Source: Modicisalibacter coralii (lineage in GTDB: Bacteria > Pseudomonadota > Gammaproteobacteria > Pseudomonadales > Halomonadaceae). Taken from it: DNA of 64,000 bases. This document shows positions 55,534 to 63,294 of this stretch, piece by piece. The stretch is from contig NZ_QWBW01000013.1 in assembly GCF_004117855.1 (NCBI RefSeq), forward strand, positions 61,689 to 125,688, in the 5' to 3' direction. The notes under the pieces were generated by a model that was not told the DNA's origin, did no database searches, and was given only the letters and a program-made list of their open reading frames with translations. The translations under genes were made by a program, and so were the position numbers. Each line of letters opens with the position of its first letter. Position 1 is the first letter of the stretch.

Positions 55534-56841
55534 TTAGAGTGCCCAGGTCGACAACCAGGGCACGAATGCCACCAGCAGCACCACCGCCAGCATGCCGATG
55601 ACGAACGGCACGGCATGCCGGGCCACCGCCAGTACCGAGCAGCGCGTCAGGCCGGAGACGACGAACAGGTTCAGCCCCAGGGGCGGCGTGATGAAGCCCA
55701 GCCCCAGCGTCGTCACCATCAGGATGGCGAAGTGGAAGTCGTTCATGCCCGCCTGGTGGGCCAGCGGCAGCAGCAATGGCGAGAGAATCACGATGTTGGG
55801 CGTGGTCTCCATCACGCACCCCGCCAGCACCAGAATGCCGATCATCAGCAGGATGATCAGGGTCGGCGAGTCGGTGAAATCGCTCACCGCCCCGACCATG
55901 GTCTGCGGGATGTCGAGGCTGGCCAGCGTCTGGGCCAGCGGCAGCGACACCGCGATGATCGGCACGATCACCCCGCAGACCCGCGCCGAGGACTCCAGCA
56001 TGCGCGGAATGTCACCCAGCACCAGCCGCTTCTGCAGCAGGCCGATGATCACCACCACCACCACGGCGACGGCGGCCGCCTCGGTGGGCGTGAAGACCCC
56101 CGAGTAGATACCGCCGAGGATCACCACCGGCACGAACAGCGCCCAGCGCGCGCCCCACACGGTGGTCAGCCAACACCGCCACGAGAAGCGGGCCTTGTCC
56201 GACTCGTACCCGTAACGCCGGTTGAGCAGCATGTTGGTGAACATTACCGAGACCATCACCATCACCCCGGGGATGGCCGCCGCCAGGAACAGCGTGGAGG
56301 CCGACATGCCCAGCACCAGCCCCATGACGATATAGGCGATCGAGGGCGGGATCAGGATGCCGGTGCAGGCCCCCGACGCCACCAGCGCACAGGCGGCGGG
56401 CAAGGGGTAACCACGCTCGACGAGGCGATGGATGGTCATCCGCCCCACCGCCGCCGCCCCGGCGGCATCGGACCCCGAGATGCAGGCGAAGAACCCGCAG
56501 CCCAGGGTGGTCGAGTTGCCCAGCCCGGTGCGCAGCCCGCCGACCGTGGCCTCGGCGACATCGAGCAGCTTGTCGGAGAGCCCCGAGCGCACCAGCGCAT
56601 CGCCGGTGAGGATGAACAGCGGCACCGCGATCAGCGCGAAGGCATTGATGCCGTCGAACAGCGCCTCGCCGAACACCGACAGCGGCAGCGTCTCGGTGAG
56701 CGTCAACATGCCCAGTGCGCCCAGTCCGATCGAGACCCACACCGGTACCCCGAGCACGATCATCAAGACGAGCAGGGAACAGGGCAGATAGAAGGTCCAG
56801 TCGAGGGACGAGACGGCCTGTTGGGCAGCCAGGAATTCCAT
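55534..56841 (-). CDS. hpsM: TRAP transporter large membrane subunit (HpsM/DctM type)
   Basis: 435 aa, about 12 helices. DctM motifs: LFDGINAFALIAVPLFILTGDALVRSG, GNSTTLGCGFFACISGSDAAGAAAVGRM, GACTGILIPPSIAYIVMGLVLG and TLGLGFITPPLGLNLFVVSGL. The binding protein and small subunit lie upstream in one operon; the start is 11 nt after the small-subunit stop. Import of DHPS is inferred from the neighbouring hpsNOP genes and by analogy with HpsKLM of Roseovarius nubinhibens. Confidence 0.86.
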   Translation of the reverse strand: MEFLAAQQAVSSLDWTFYLPCSLLVLMIVLGVPVWVSIGLGALGMLTLTETLPLSVFGEALFDGINAFALIAVPLFILTGDALVRSGLSDKLLDVAEATVGGLRTGLGNSTTLGCGFFACISGSDAAGAAAVGRMTIHRLVERGYPLPAACALVASGACTGILIPPSIAYIVMGLVLGMSASTLFLAAAIPGVMVMVSVMFTNMLLNRRYGYESDKARFSWRCWLTTVWGARWALFVPVVILGGIYSGVFTPTEAAAVAVVVVVIIGLLQKRLVLGDIPRMLESSARVCGVIVPIIAVSLPLAQTLASLDIPQTMVGAVSDFTDSPTLIILLMIGILVLAGCVMETTPNIVILSPLLLPLAHQAGMNDFHFAILMVTTLGLGFITPPLGLNLFVVSGLTRCSVLAVARHAVPFVIGMLAVVLLVAFVPWLSTWAL

Positions 56842-56852
56842 GCATCACCTCC

Positions 56853-57419
56853 TCAGTCGAACAGCCGGTTGCCGTCGAACGCCGGCAGGCCGCGGCGCAT
56901 CCGCCCGACATCGGCTGCCATCGATTGCACGACGCGTCCCGCCACCACCAGAAAGCCCAGCGGGATCGCCGCCAGGAAGATCGCCTGCGACACGCGCAGC
57001 CCCGGGGTCACCGAGCCGTACTGCAGCGAGGTCATGACCGGCGACAACGAGAGCCACAGCGCCCACACGGCGAGTGTCAGGGTGGCAATGTCGGCCAGCC
57101 ACCAGGCCAACCGCTGGATGCGCGGCCCGCCCAGATTGACCAGCACGTCGATACGGATGTGGGCGCGATCCCGGACCGCCGCGCCGGCGGCGATCCAGGC
57201 CAGGTAGATGAAGGCATAGCGCGACAACTCCTCGCCCCACACCGAGGAGTAGTCGAGCAGGAAACGCCGCAGAACCTCGATCGCCACGGTGGCGATGATC
57301 AGGGCGTAGAAGGTCAGCAGGATCCAGCGTTCCGCCTTGCGGTCGAAGGCGGCCAGCCGATCGTACCAGTGGCGTTGCCGCGCCCCGGCCTCAGGCGTTG
57401 CTGTCGACGTAGTAGCCAT
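56853..57419 (-). CDS. hpsL: TRAP transporter small membrane subunit (HpsL/DctQ type)
   Basis: 188 aa from the ATG at 57419, overlapping the binding-protein gene by 29 nt. Four hydrophobic helices (ILLTFYALIIATVAIEVLRRFLL, YAFIYLAWIAAGAAV, LADIATLTLAVWALWLSL, AIFLAAIPLGFLVVAGRVV) and the DctQ motif WGEELSRYAFIYLAW. The overlap indicates coupled translation with hpsK. Confidence 0.84.
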   Translation of the reverse strand: MATTSTATPEAGARQRHWYDRLAAFDRKAERWILLTFYALIIATVAIEVLRRFLLDYSSVWGEELSRYAFIYLAWIAAGAAVRDRAHIRIDVLVNLGGPRIQRLAWWLADIATLTLAVWALWLSLSPVMTSLQYGSVTPGLRVSQAIFLAAIPLGFLVVAGRVVQSMAADVGRMRRGLPAFDGNRLFD

Positions 57420-58575
57420 TCGACACCTCCGTCGCGGCCAGCAGCTCGTTGAACTTGTCCAGCGAGCCCGCCAGCTGGGTCTTGAGATCGTTCCAGGTCG
57501 CCAGTTGATGGCCGCACTTGGCCTTCCACTGCGCGATCTCGTCGTCCGTCGGCGAGTAGATGTCGATGCCGGCATGGCGCATCTCGTAGTAGGCGTAGGC
57601 ACGCGCCGCGGGAACCTTGGCGAGATTCTCGCGGAACGTCACGTCCGAGGCCTGCATGATCGCGTCCTGAACGTCGGCCGGGCGCGCGTCGAACCAGTCC
57701 TTGTTGCAGGTGTAGACCTGGGCGTCGGGCACCGACTGGATCGTCGAGATCGATGCCAGCACGTCGGTGAAACCGAACACGTAGAGGGCTTCGACGCTGG
57801 GATCGAGGGCATCCGCGACGCCCTGCTTCATCGCCGAGGAGGTTTCGCCCCAGGCCACCGGCGTGGGGTTGGCGCCGGCCAGCCGATAGACCTTCTGGAG
57901 GATCTGCGACGAGGGCACACGGAACTTGATGCCGCGGATATCGTCCGGCGTGCGTACCGGGTGATCGAGCAGCCCCTGGCGCACGGCCACGGTCCGCGGG
58001 TCGATGCAGATGTAGCTGAGCACCTTGAAGCCGCGATCCTCGACCTTGCCGTGAACCACGTCCTTCCAGACCGGCGAGGTCACCAGATTGACCAGGTGCT
58101 GGTTGGCACCGCACCAGTAGGGGATGTTAATCAGGTCGACCTCGGGCGCGAACGCCGAGAGATTCGAGATCGAATGCTGGGCCATGGCGATGGTGCCGTT
58201 CTGCACCTTGGTGATCAGGGCGCCACCGGCCCCCAGCTGACCGCCGGGTTGCAACCGCACGTAGAGCTTGCCGCGGCTGAAGTTCTGCAGGTTCTCCTTG
58301 AAGTTGAGCTGCATGATGGGATAGGCCCGCGAGGCGCCGAGACGGTAACCGGTCGCCATGACCAGCACCGTGTCCGCCGCCTTCTCGCGCTCTTCCTCCT
58401 CGCGGGAGATCGCGGCCATCGCCGACTCCGAGAACAGCGAGCCGCCCAGGGCACCGATCAGCGCCGTGGTGAAACCATAGCGACCCACCATGTTGAAGAA
58501 GTGGCGGCGCTCGGGACGTTGTGGTTCGCCGTCGGCCACGGCGTGACGGCTGAGCTTCTTGGCGTGGCGTAGCAT
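57391..58575 (-). CDS. hpsK: TRAP transporter solute-binding protein (HpsK/DctP type)
   Basis: 394 aa from the ATG at 58575 after CAGGAGTTCCAGC; the frame stays open to 58998 only by running through other sequence. A twin-arginine-like signal (ERRHFFNMVGRYG then TTALIGALGGSLF) suggests Tat export, seen in some TRAP binding proteins. The mature part shows FKENLQNFSRGKLYVRLQPGGQLG, the ligand Arg region DHPVRTPDDIRGIKFRVPSSQI, and VAWGETSSAMKQGVADALD. DHPS is the inferred ligand. Confidence 0.85.
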   Translation of the reverse strand: MLRHAKKLSRHAVADGEPQRPERRHFFNMVGRYGFTTALIGALGGSLFSESAMAAISREEEEREKAADTVLVMATGYRLGASRAYPIMQLNFKENLQNFSRGKLYVRLQPGGQLGAGGALITKVQNGTIAMAQHSISNLSAFAPEVDLINIPYWCGANQHLVNLVTSPVWKDVVHGKVEDRGFKVLSYICIDPRTVAVRQGLLDHPVRTPDDIRGIKFRVPSSQILQKVYRLAGANPTPVAWGETSSAMKQGVADALDPSVEALYVFGFTDVLASISTIQSVPDAQVYTCNKDWFDARPADVQDAIMQASDVTFRENLAKVPAARAYAYYEMRHAGIDIYSPTDDEIAQWKAKCGHQLATWNDLKTQLAGSLDKFNELLAATEVSNGYYVDSNA

Positions 58576-58639
58576 GCTGGAACTCCTGTCTTGTTGTGTC
58601 GTGATCTCGGCTGAGTCCTGAATCGGGCCTGGCCTCCGC

Positions 58640-58843
58640 TCACTCGAGCCGAATGCAGCCCGTGATGAAGCAGGCGACCGTGGCGACGAGCAGTGTCGCT
58701 TCGGCCGCGGGCGATAGCGTGAACAGCGCGATCCCCCGGCTCTCGAACGCCACCCGTGCGATGAAGATCGCCAGCAGCAGCGCGGAAAGCGTGACCAGTC
58801 CGCGTCCCCATCGCCTTCTTGCATCGACATGCGTCGTTGGCAT
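58640..58843 (-). CDS. Small two-helix membrane protein
   Basis: 67 aa with a good ribosome site (GGGAGACAACC) before the ATG. Two hydrophobic segments (LVTLSALLLAIFIARVAF and ATLLVATVACFITGC) flank a short loop, with a positive N-terminus (DARRRWGRG) predicting an inside N-end. It is the first frame of the hpsKLM block, 64 nt before hpsK. No family is recognised. It could be an accessory subunit of the transporter, but this is only position-based. Confidence 0.55.
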   Translation of the reverse strand: MPTTHVDARRRWGRGLVTLSALLLAIFIARVAFESRGIALFTLSPAAEATLLVATVACFITGCIRLE

Positions 58844-58905
58844 GGTTGTCTCCCGTGCCGGTTGTGATTGTCGTCCCTGACGCCTCGATCCTGGTGCTGC
58901 CTACG

Positions 58906-59042
58906 CTTTGTCTGAAAAATGTCTGCGCTCGCCCATACGGCGTTAAAAATTGACTCAAAATGCTCATTTACGGCCTGTAAACTGCGCTTTTTCGTCATTT
59001 TTTGCCTTGTCTGGCCATCGCTCGCCGACTTTTCAGACAGAG
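58906..59042. mobile_element. MITE-like element with terminal inverted repeats
   Basis: The ends CTTTGTCTGAAAA (58906-58918) and TTTTCAGACAGAG (59030-59042) are inverted repeats matching at 12 of 13 positions, enclosing a 137-bp AT-richer segment with no transposase. A frame on the minus strand begins MTKKRSLQAVNEHFESIF, a peptide I recall as a recurrent spurious product in gammaproteobacterial genomes, which would suggest a dispersed element. No clear target-site duplication is visible. Confidence 0.55.
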
Positions 59043-59105
59043 CTTAGTCGTCGCCCTCTTCCGGGCCTTCCTCCGTGACAAGCGCTTCGCTGATTTGCCG
59101 GCAAA

Positions 59106-59123
59106 ATTGTAAGCGCTTACAAT
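59106..59123. promoter_or_regulatory. LacI-family operator between hpsKLM and lacI
   Basis: Perfect 18-bp palindrome ATTGTAAGCGCTTACAAT, containing the TGTAAGCGCTTACA core typical of LacI-family sites. It shares 17 identical bases with the site upstream of hpsN and lies between the divergent hpsK block and the lacI-type gene. Confidence 0.85.
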
Positions 59124-59148
59124 CGGGTTGGACTCAAGCTAGCCAATG

Positions 59149-59460
59149 TTCGATAACCTGTCAGTACGACCTTGGTCACAGCCGCCGAATTGGGTGGCCG
59201 AACCACGAGACAGGTCGGTGCCAGCCAAGGTCCGACAACCTGTCAGTACGACCTTGGTCACAGCCGCCGAATCGGTGGCTGAACCACGAGACAGGCCGGT
59301 GCCAGCCAAGGTCCGACAACCTGTCAGTACGACCTTGGTCACAGCCGCCGAATTGGGTGGCCGAACCACGATACAGGCCGGTGCCAGCCAAGATCCGATA
59401 ACCTGTCGGTACGACCTGGACCACAGCCGGCGAATCGGTGGCTGGGTCGTGAGACGACCC
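59149..59460 (+). repeat. Tandem repeat, four units of 81-82 bp
   Basis: The anchor ACCTGTC starts at 59156, 59238, 59319 and 59401 (periods 82, 81, 82). Each unit carries the palindromic decamer GACCTTGGTC (changed to GACCTGGACC in unit 4) and ends with GGTGCCAGCCAAG in units 1-3; units 1-3 are nearly identical, unit 4 is diverged. A 3-nt periodicity is not kept, so the array is not coding. Confidence 0.9.
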
Positions 59461-59484
59461 GGTGATACGCTGACGGAAACCCTC

Positions 59485-60528
59485 ATGAGTCGCCCCATGA
59501 ACAGGGATGTCAAACGCACACTGCTCGAGGACGTCGCCCGCGAAGCCGGGGTCTCCACGGCGTCGGTCTCCCGCGTGCTCAACGGTGCACCGCATGTCAG
59601 CGACCGGCTGCGCCACAAGGTCGAGGCGGCGGTCGACCGGCTCGGCTACGTGCCCCACGGCACCGCCAGGGCCCTGGCCTCGCGACGCATCGGCGCGATC
59701 GGCGCCCTGGTCCCGACCCTCGACAACCCGGTCTTCAGCGCGATGATCGACAGCCTCGAGCGGCGTCTCAAGCAATACGACTACCGGCTGCTGATCGCCA
59801 CCTACCGTTACAGTCTCGCCGAGGAGGTCGAGTCGCTGCGCACGCTGATCCAGCAGGGCATCGACGGCGCGGTGGTGATCGGTCACGACCACCTGCCCGC
59901 GGCGCTGCAACTGTTCCAGCAACACGAGCTTCCCTACCTCTCCTGCTGGCACAGCCAGGAGGACCCCGACTGGCCGAGTATCGGCTTCGACAACGCGGCG
60001 CCGGCCCGTCGACTCGCCGAGCACCTCATCGAGCTGGGGCATCGCCGCATCGCGGTAATCACCGCCCCCGTCGAGGGCAACGATCGAGCCCGGGCCCGCC
60101 TGCAGGGCTTTCGTCAGGCCATCGAGACGGCCGGCCTGACGCTGCCCGACGATCATGTCGTCACCGTCGACTACGGCATCGAGGAAGGGGCTTCGGCATT
60201 CGCCGAGCTGATGCGGCTGACGCCGCGCCCCACCGCCATCCTCTGCGGCAACGACGTGCTGGCCTTCGGCACGGTGTTCGCCGCCCAGCGAGCCGGGATC
60301 GCCATTCCCGGGCAACTCTCGGTGACCGGTTTCGACGACCTGACTCAGTCGCGCTTCATGCAGCCGGCACTGACCACCGTCACCACCCCGGCCGACGAGG
60401 TCGGTCGCCGGGTGGCCGATGCTCTGGTGGCGCGCATTCTCGGGCAGACGACCCGACATCGTCAGGTCCTCGAGGCGCGCGTGGTGCTGCGCGATTCCAC
60501 GGCCCCGCCGCCCCACGCCACCGGCTGA
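59485..60528 (+). CDS. LacI-family transcriptional regulator (predicted DHPS regulator)
   Basis: 347 aa from the ATG at 59485; an ATG at 59497 is equally possible. The helix-turn-helix LLEDVAREAGVSTASVSRVLNGAPHVSD and the hinge helix VPHGTARALASRR are complete, so DNA binding with minor-groove contact is expected. The sensor domain has GAIGALVPTLDNPVFSAMIDSLERR, IGFDNAAPARRLAEHLIELGHRRIAVI and ILCGNDVLAFG. The matching palindromes sit before this gene's divergent neighbour block and before hpsN. Effector probably DHPS or an intermediate. Confidence 0.9.
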   Translation: MSRPMNRDVKRTLLEDVAREAGVSTASVSRVLNGAPHVSDRLRHKVEAAVDRLGYVPHGTARALASRRIGAIGALVPTLDNPVFSAMIDSLERRLKQYDYRLLIATYRYSLAEEVESLRTLIQQGIDGAVVIGHDHLPAALQLFQQHELPYLSCWHSQEDPDWPSIGFDNAAPARRLAEHLIELGHRRIAVITAPVEGNDRARARLQGFRQAIETAGLTLPDDHVVTVDYGIEEGASAFAELMRLTPRPTAILCGNDVLAFGTVFAAQRAGIAIPGQLSVTGFDDLTQSRFMQPALTTVTTPADEVGRRVADALVARILGQTTRHRQVLEARVVLRDSTAPPPHATG

Positions 60529-60573
60529 TGCGCCACCCGGGCGCCTCGCACGCGAGAACGCCTGCTTGCCGGG

Positions 60574-61743
60574 TCAGGCGCTCTCGTAGAGCCGCGTGAA
60601 CACGAACTCCCGATGCCCCAGCGCCTCGGCGCTGGTGTGCCGGCCGTTGGCCGTGCGCAGCAGCATTTCCAGCAGTTGATCCCCCGCCTCAGGCAGGTTG
60701 ATCTCGCGGCGCAGCACCCCCGACACGTCGACGTCGATGTGCTCGCCCATCGTGCGCACCGTGCGCGGGTTGGCACAGAGCTTGATCACCGGCAGGATCG
60801 GGTTGCCGATCACGTTGCCCTGCCCGGTGGGGAAGAAATGCGCCACGTAGCCCGAGGCCGCGCACAGCGTGACCATCTCCGCCGCCGCCGACGAGGAATC
60901 CATGAACCACAATCCGGGCCCGGTGGGCGTCTCGGCCTTGTCGAGCACCCCGTCCACCCGGCAGCGCTTGCCGATCTTCTGGATGTTGCCCAGCGCCTTT
61001 TCCTCGATGGTGGTCAGACCGCCCTCGATGTTGCCCTTGGTGGGCTGCGACTCGGAGAGATCGCTGGTCTTGTGGCGATCGATCATCGCGCTGTAACGAT
61101 CGAACATCGCCTGGAACTGCTCGCGCACCGTATCGTTGGCGCAGCGCGCGGCCACCAGGTGCTCGCCGCCGGTCAGCTCGGAGGTCTCGCCGAATACCAG
61201 CGTGCAGCCCTGTTCGTAGAGCTGGTCGAAGGCTTCGCCGACGGTGGGATTGGCACCGCAACCGGAGGTGGTGTCGGATTCGCCGCACTTGGTGGAGACC
61301 CACAGCTCGCTGACGTCGCAGGGCTCACGCTGCAGCTCGCTGGCGTACTGCACGAACTCGCGGGCCTTGCGCGAGGCGTTGGCGATGGTGTTGTGGTCCC
61401 CGTTCTGTTCGATCCAGAAGCCTTCCACGGGCTTGCCGGTGGCGCGGATGCCGTCGACCACCTTGCCGGTCCACCCGGGCTCGATGCCGATCACGATCAC
61501 CGCGGCGACGTTGGGGTTGCAGCCGGTGCCGATCAGGGTCCGGAAGTGCAGGTCGAGATCGGCGCCGAACTGCAGCCGACCGTAGGGGTGCGGCAGCGCC
61601 AGCGTGCCCTTGATGTTGTTGGCCACCGCTTCCGCCGCGGCGTTGGAGATGTCGTCCACCGGCAGCACGATCACGTGGTTGCGGATGCCGACCCGGCCGT
61701 TGTCCCGACGATAGCCGAGGAAGGTGCGTCCCTTGAGTTCCAT
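60574..61743 (-). CDS. suyB: (R)-sulfolactate sulfo-lyase, large subunit
   Basis: 389 aa from the ATG at 61743. It belongs to the UxaA (altronate dehydratase-like) superfamily: [68 protein letters not shown] with three Cys that may hold an iron-sulfur cluster, [22 protein letters not shown], and [31 protein letters not shown]. The separate small subunit, suyA, directly precedes it (2-nt gap), as in known sulfolactate lyases. It releases pyruvate and sulfite. A decayed paralogous 3' end exists at 51048-51292. Confidence 0.9.
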   Translation of the reverse strand: MELKGRTFLGYRRDNGRVGIRNHVIVLPVDDISNAAAEAVANNIKGTLALPHPYGRLQFGADLDLHFRTLIGTGCNPNVAAVIVIGIEPGWTGKVVDGIRATGKPVEGFWIEQNGDHNTIANASRKAREFVQYASELQREPCDVSELWVSTKCGESDTTSGCGANPTVGEAFDQLYEQGCTLVFGETSELTGGEHLVAARCANDTVREQFQAMFDRYSAMIDRHKTSDLSESQPTKGNIEGGLTTIEEKALGNIQKIGKRCRVDGVLDKAETPTGPGLWFMDSSSAAAEMVTLCAASGYVAHFFPTGQGNVIGNPILPVIKLCANPRTVRTMGEHIDVDVSGVLRREINLPEAGDQLLEMLLRTANGRHTSAEALGHREFVFTRLYESA

Positions 61744-61745
61744 GC

Positions 61746-62030
61746 TTACCACCTCTTGGTCTTGACGTTGTGAACGTGGACGTGTTCGCCCTGGCGAATC
61801 GACTGCACCACCCGGCCGATATCGACGCTGTACTTGATCACCGCCTCGCCCTCGGCGAGATCGCGGATCGCCAGCTTGTGCCCGATGGGAATCGCGTCCT
61901 TGACCTCGAACTGCAACGTCTTGTCCTGGTCCATCACCCAGCCGGTCAGCGTCTGACCGGCCTGGACCCCTTCCACCACCACCACGCCGACCGCGTCGTC
62001 GGCGTCGTGGACCACGAAATCGATGCTCAT
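61746..62030 (-). CDS. suyA: (R)-sulfolactate sulfo-lyase, small subunit
   Basis: 94 aa from the ATG at 62030, with GAGGAGAGGCGC upstream. A SAF domain: [73 protein letters not shown], with the IGHK and HVHNVK motifs shared with the N-terminal part of altronate dehydratases. It forms the enzyme with SuyB. First gene of suyAB, driven by the promoter-like element at 62098-62130. Confidence 0.9.
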   Translation of the reverse strand: MSIDFVVHDADDAVGVVVVEGVQAGQTLTGWVMDQDKTLQFEVKDAIPIGHKLAIRDLAEGEAVIKYSVDIGRVVQSIRQGEHVHVHNVKTKRW

Positions 62031-62097
62031 GCGCCTCTCCTCGCGTGGATCGCGTTGATTGTCGTCGTCGCTGCCGAGTGCTCGTCGGCCCGACAAC

Positions 62098-62130
62098 TCA
62101 TGTATATGACATAGTATATATGACCGTCAA
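62098..62130 (-). promoter_or_regulatory. Promoter/operator element, copy 2 (suyAB)
   Basis: On the minus strand -35 TTGACG (62130-62125) and -10 TATACA (62106-62101), spacer 18, about 70 nt upstream of the suyA ATG. 31 of 33 bases equal the copy at 51328-51360. The internal TCATGTATATGA (62098-62109) is a near-palindrome and the likely GntR contact site. Confidence 0.78.
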
Positions 62131-62290
62131 GCACGAAAACGTCGCCCTACACGCGGCGGCATGACGACACCGTCGGACTCACCGGCCAGCCTGAGCGCGG
62201 CATGACAGGCAGAGCGCGCAACCGTCGGCGCGGCGCGTGGAGCGAAAAAGAGGCGGAAAATAGCGAGGAGAAACGCGGGGGCCGGCGTCG

Positions 62291-63181
62291 CTAGTCGGAC
62301 TCGCGCAAGAAGACCTTGAACGCCTGCCACAACGGACTGCGGTAGCGCTCCGGATGCCAGACCAGCGAGAAGGAGCGGGTGAGTTGCAACGGGCTATCCA
62401 GGGCGACCAGCTCACCGCGCTCGAGTTCGCCGGCCACGCTCAGCCGCGACAGGCAGCCGAGGCCGAAGCCGGCACGCACCGCCTGCTTGATCGCCTCGTG
62501 CTGCTCGAGTTCCATGCGCACCCGGATGCGTTCGACATGGGGATGGATCGCCGCCTCGAAGATCGAGCGCGTTCCCGAGCCCGGTTCGCGCAGGATCCAC
62601 TGTGCCGCCTGCAGGTCCTCGACGCTGAGGCCTTCGCGGCGCGCCAACGGGTACTGCGGCGCGGCCACCACCACCATCTCGTCCTGGCGCCATACCTCGC
62701 TGACCAGTCGCGATTCGCTGCACTGACCCTCGATGAAGCCCAGGTCGGCGTCGAAACGCTGAATGTCACGCATCACCTCCTCGGTATTGCGTAGCCGCAA
62801 CTGCAGGTCCGCCGCCGGATGCCGCTCGATGAAACGCCCGGCGAGCATCGGCAGCAGATAGGTGCCGATCGTCGCGCTGGCGGCGACGTGCAGCGTGCCG
62901 CGCAGCTCCCCCTCGGGTTCCCGGGCGGCATCGATCAGTTCGTCGAGGCCGTTGAGGACCTTTTCGGCATAGGGCATGAGCCGGCGGCCGGCATCGTTGA
63001 GTTCGAGACGACGGCCCAGGCGTTCGAAGAGCACCACGCCGAGCTGACGCTCCAGATCGCCCAGCGCCTGGCTGGTCGCCGACTGGGAAAGGCTGAGCTG
63101 ACGGGCGGCCGCACTCACGGCACCGCCGCGGATTACGGCGACGAATACCTGCAGTTGGCGGAAGGTCACATGACTCGACAT
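62291..63181 (-). CDS. LysR-family regulator (YeiE/CysB-related branch)
   Basis: 296 aa. N-terminal winged helix: FRQLQVFVAVIRGGAVSAAARQLSLSQSATSQALGDLERQLGVVLFERLGRRLELNDAGR. Effector domain: LRGTLHVAASATIGTYLLPMLAGRFIERHPAADLQLRLRNTEEVM, LREPGSGTRSIFEAAI, and MELEQHEAIKQAVRAGFGLGCLSRL. The branch with this effector domain includes YeiE, linked to sulfite tolerance in enterobacteria. The divergent yeiH-type gene supports that relation. Expected to bind the AT-rich dyad in the 113-nt space between the two genes. Confidence 0.87.
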   Translation of the reverse strand: MSSHVTFRQLQVFVAVIRGGAVSAAARQLSLSQSATSQALGDLERQLGVVLFERLGRRLELNDAGRRLMPYAEKVLNGLDELIDAAREPEGELRGTLHVAASATIGTYLLPMLAGRFIERHPAADLQLRLRNTEEVMRDIQRFDADLGFIEGQCSESRLVSEVWRQDEMVVVAAPQYPLARREGLSVEDLQAAQWILREPGSGTRSIFEAAIHPHVERIRVRMELEQHEAIKQAVRAGFGLGCLSRLSVAGELERGELVALDSPLQLTRSFSLVWHPERYRSPLWQAFKVFLRESD

Positions 63182-63207
63182 ATCGGTTTTACTTAACTGT
63201 CATTTCG

Positions 63208-63221
63208 TTATTACCCAATAA
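63208..63221. promoter_or_regulatory. Candidate LysR-type site between lysR and yeiH-like genes
   Basis: TTATT ACCC AATAA is an interrupted AT-rich palindrome in the only AT-rich part of the divergent spacer, and has the general T-N(11)-A spacing of LysR boxes. It lies 27 nt from the lysR start and 74 nt from the other. Confidence 0.45.
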
Positions 63222-63294
63222 CACATAAATCTATTCCTGATTAGCCTAACGGGACACGTCCACGGCGTCATCGCCAACCATCGGAGAACGTCTC

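Larger units (their letters stand above)
58844..59484. other. Composite intergenic region between the hpsKLM block and lacI
   Basis: 641 nt with no gene. From left to right: about 60 nt of leader for the small membrane protein gene, a 137-bp MITE-like element, a short unique stretch, the palindromic operator, and a four-unit 81/82-bp tandem repeat that ends about 25 nt before lacI. These parts are listed separately. Confidence 0.75.

Noticed and set aside
55525..59047. Shared 12-mer GACAGAGCTTAG at the hpsM end and the MITE-like element end
   Set aside because: Too short to exclude chance; at 55525 it overlaps the hpsM stop codon and has no inverted partner.
59149..59460. CRISPR array
   Set aside because: Units are directly adjacent and 81-82 bp long without unique spacers; no cas genes nearby.
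59146..59484. N-terminal extension of the LacI-type protein by over 110 residues through the tandem repeats
   Set aside because: The 81/82-bp period shifts the frame between units, the product is not protein-like, and LacI proteins start just before the helix-turn-helix.
60574..62030. Altronate dehydratase (uxaA) split in two
   Set aside because: The small SAF and large subunits as separate adjacent genes, beside slcC/comC/slcHFG, fit suyAB; no hexuronate genes in the window.
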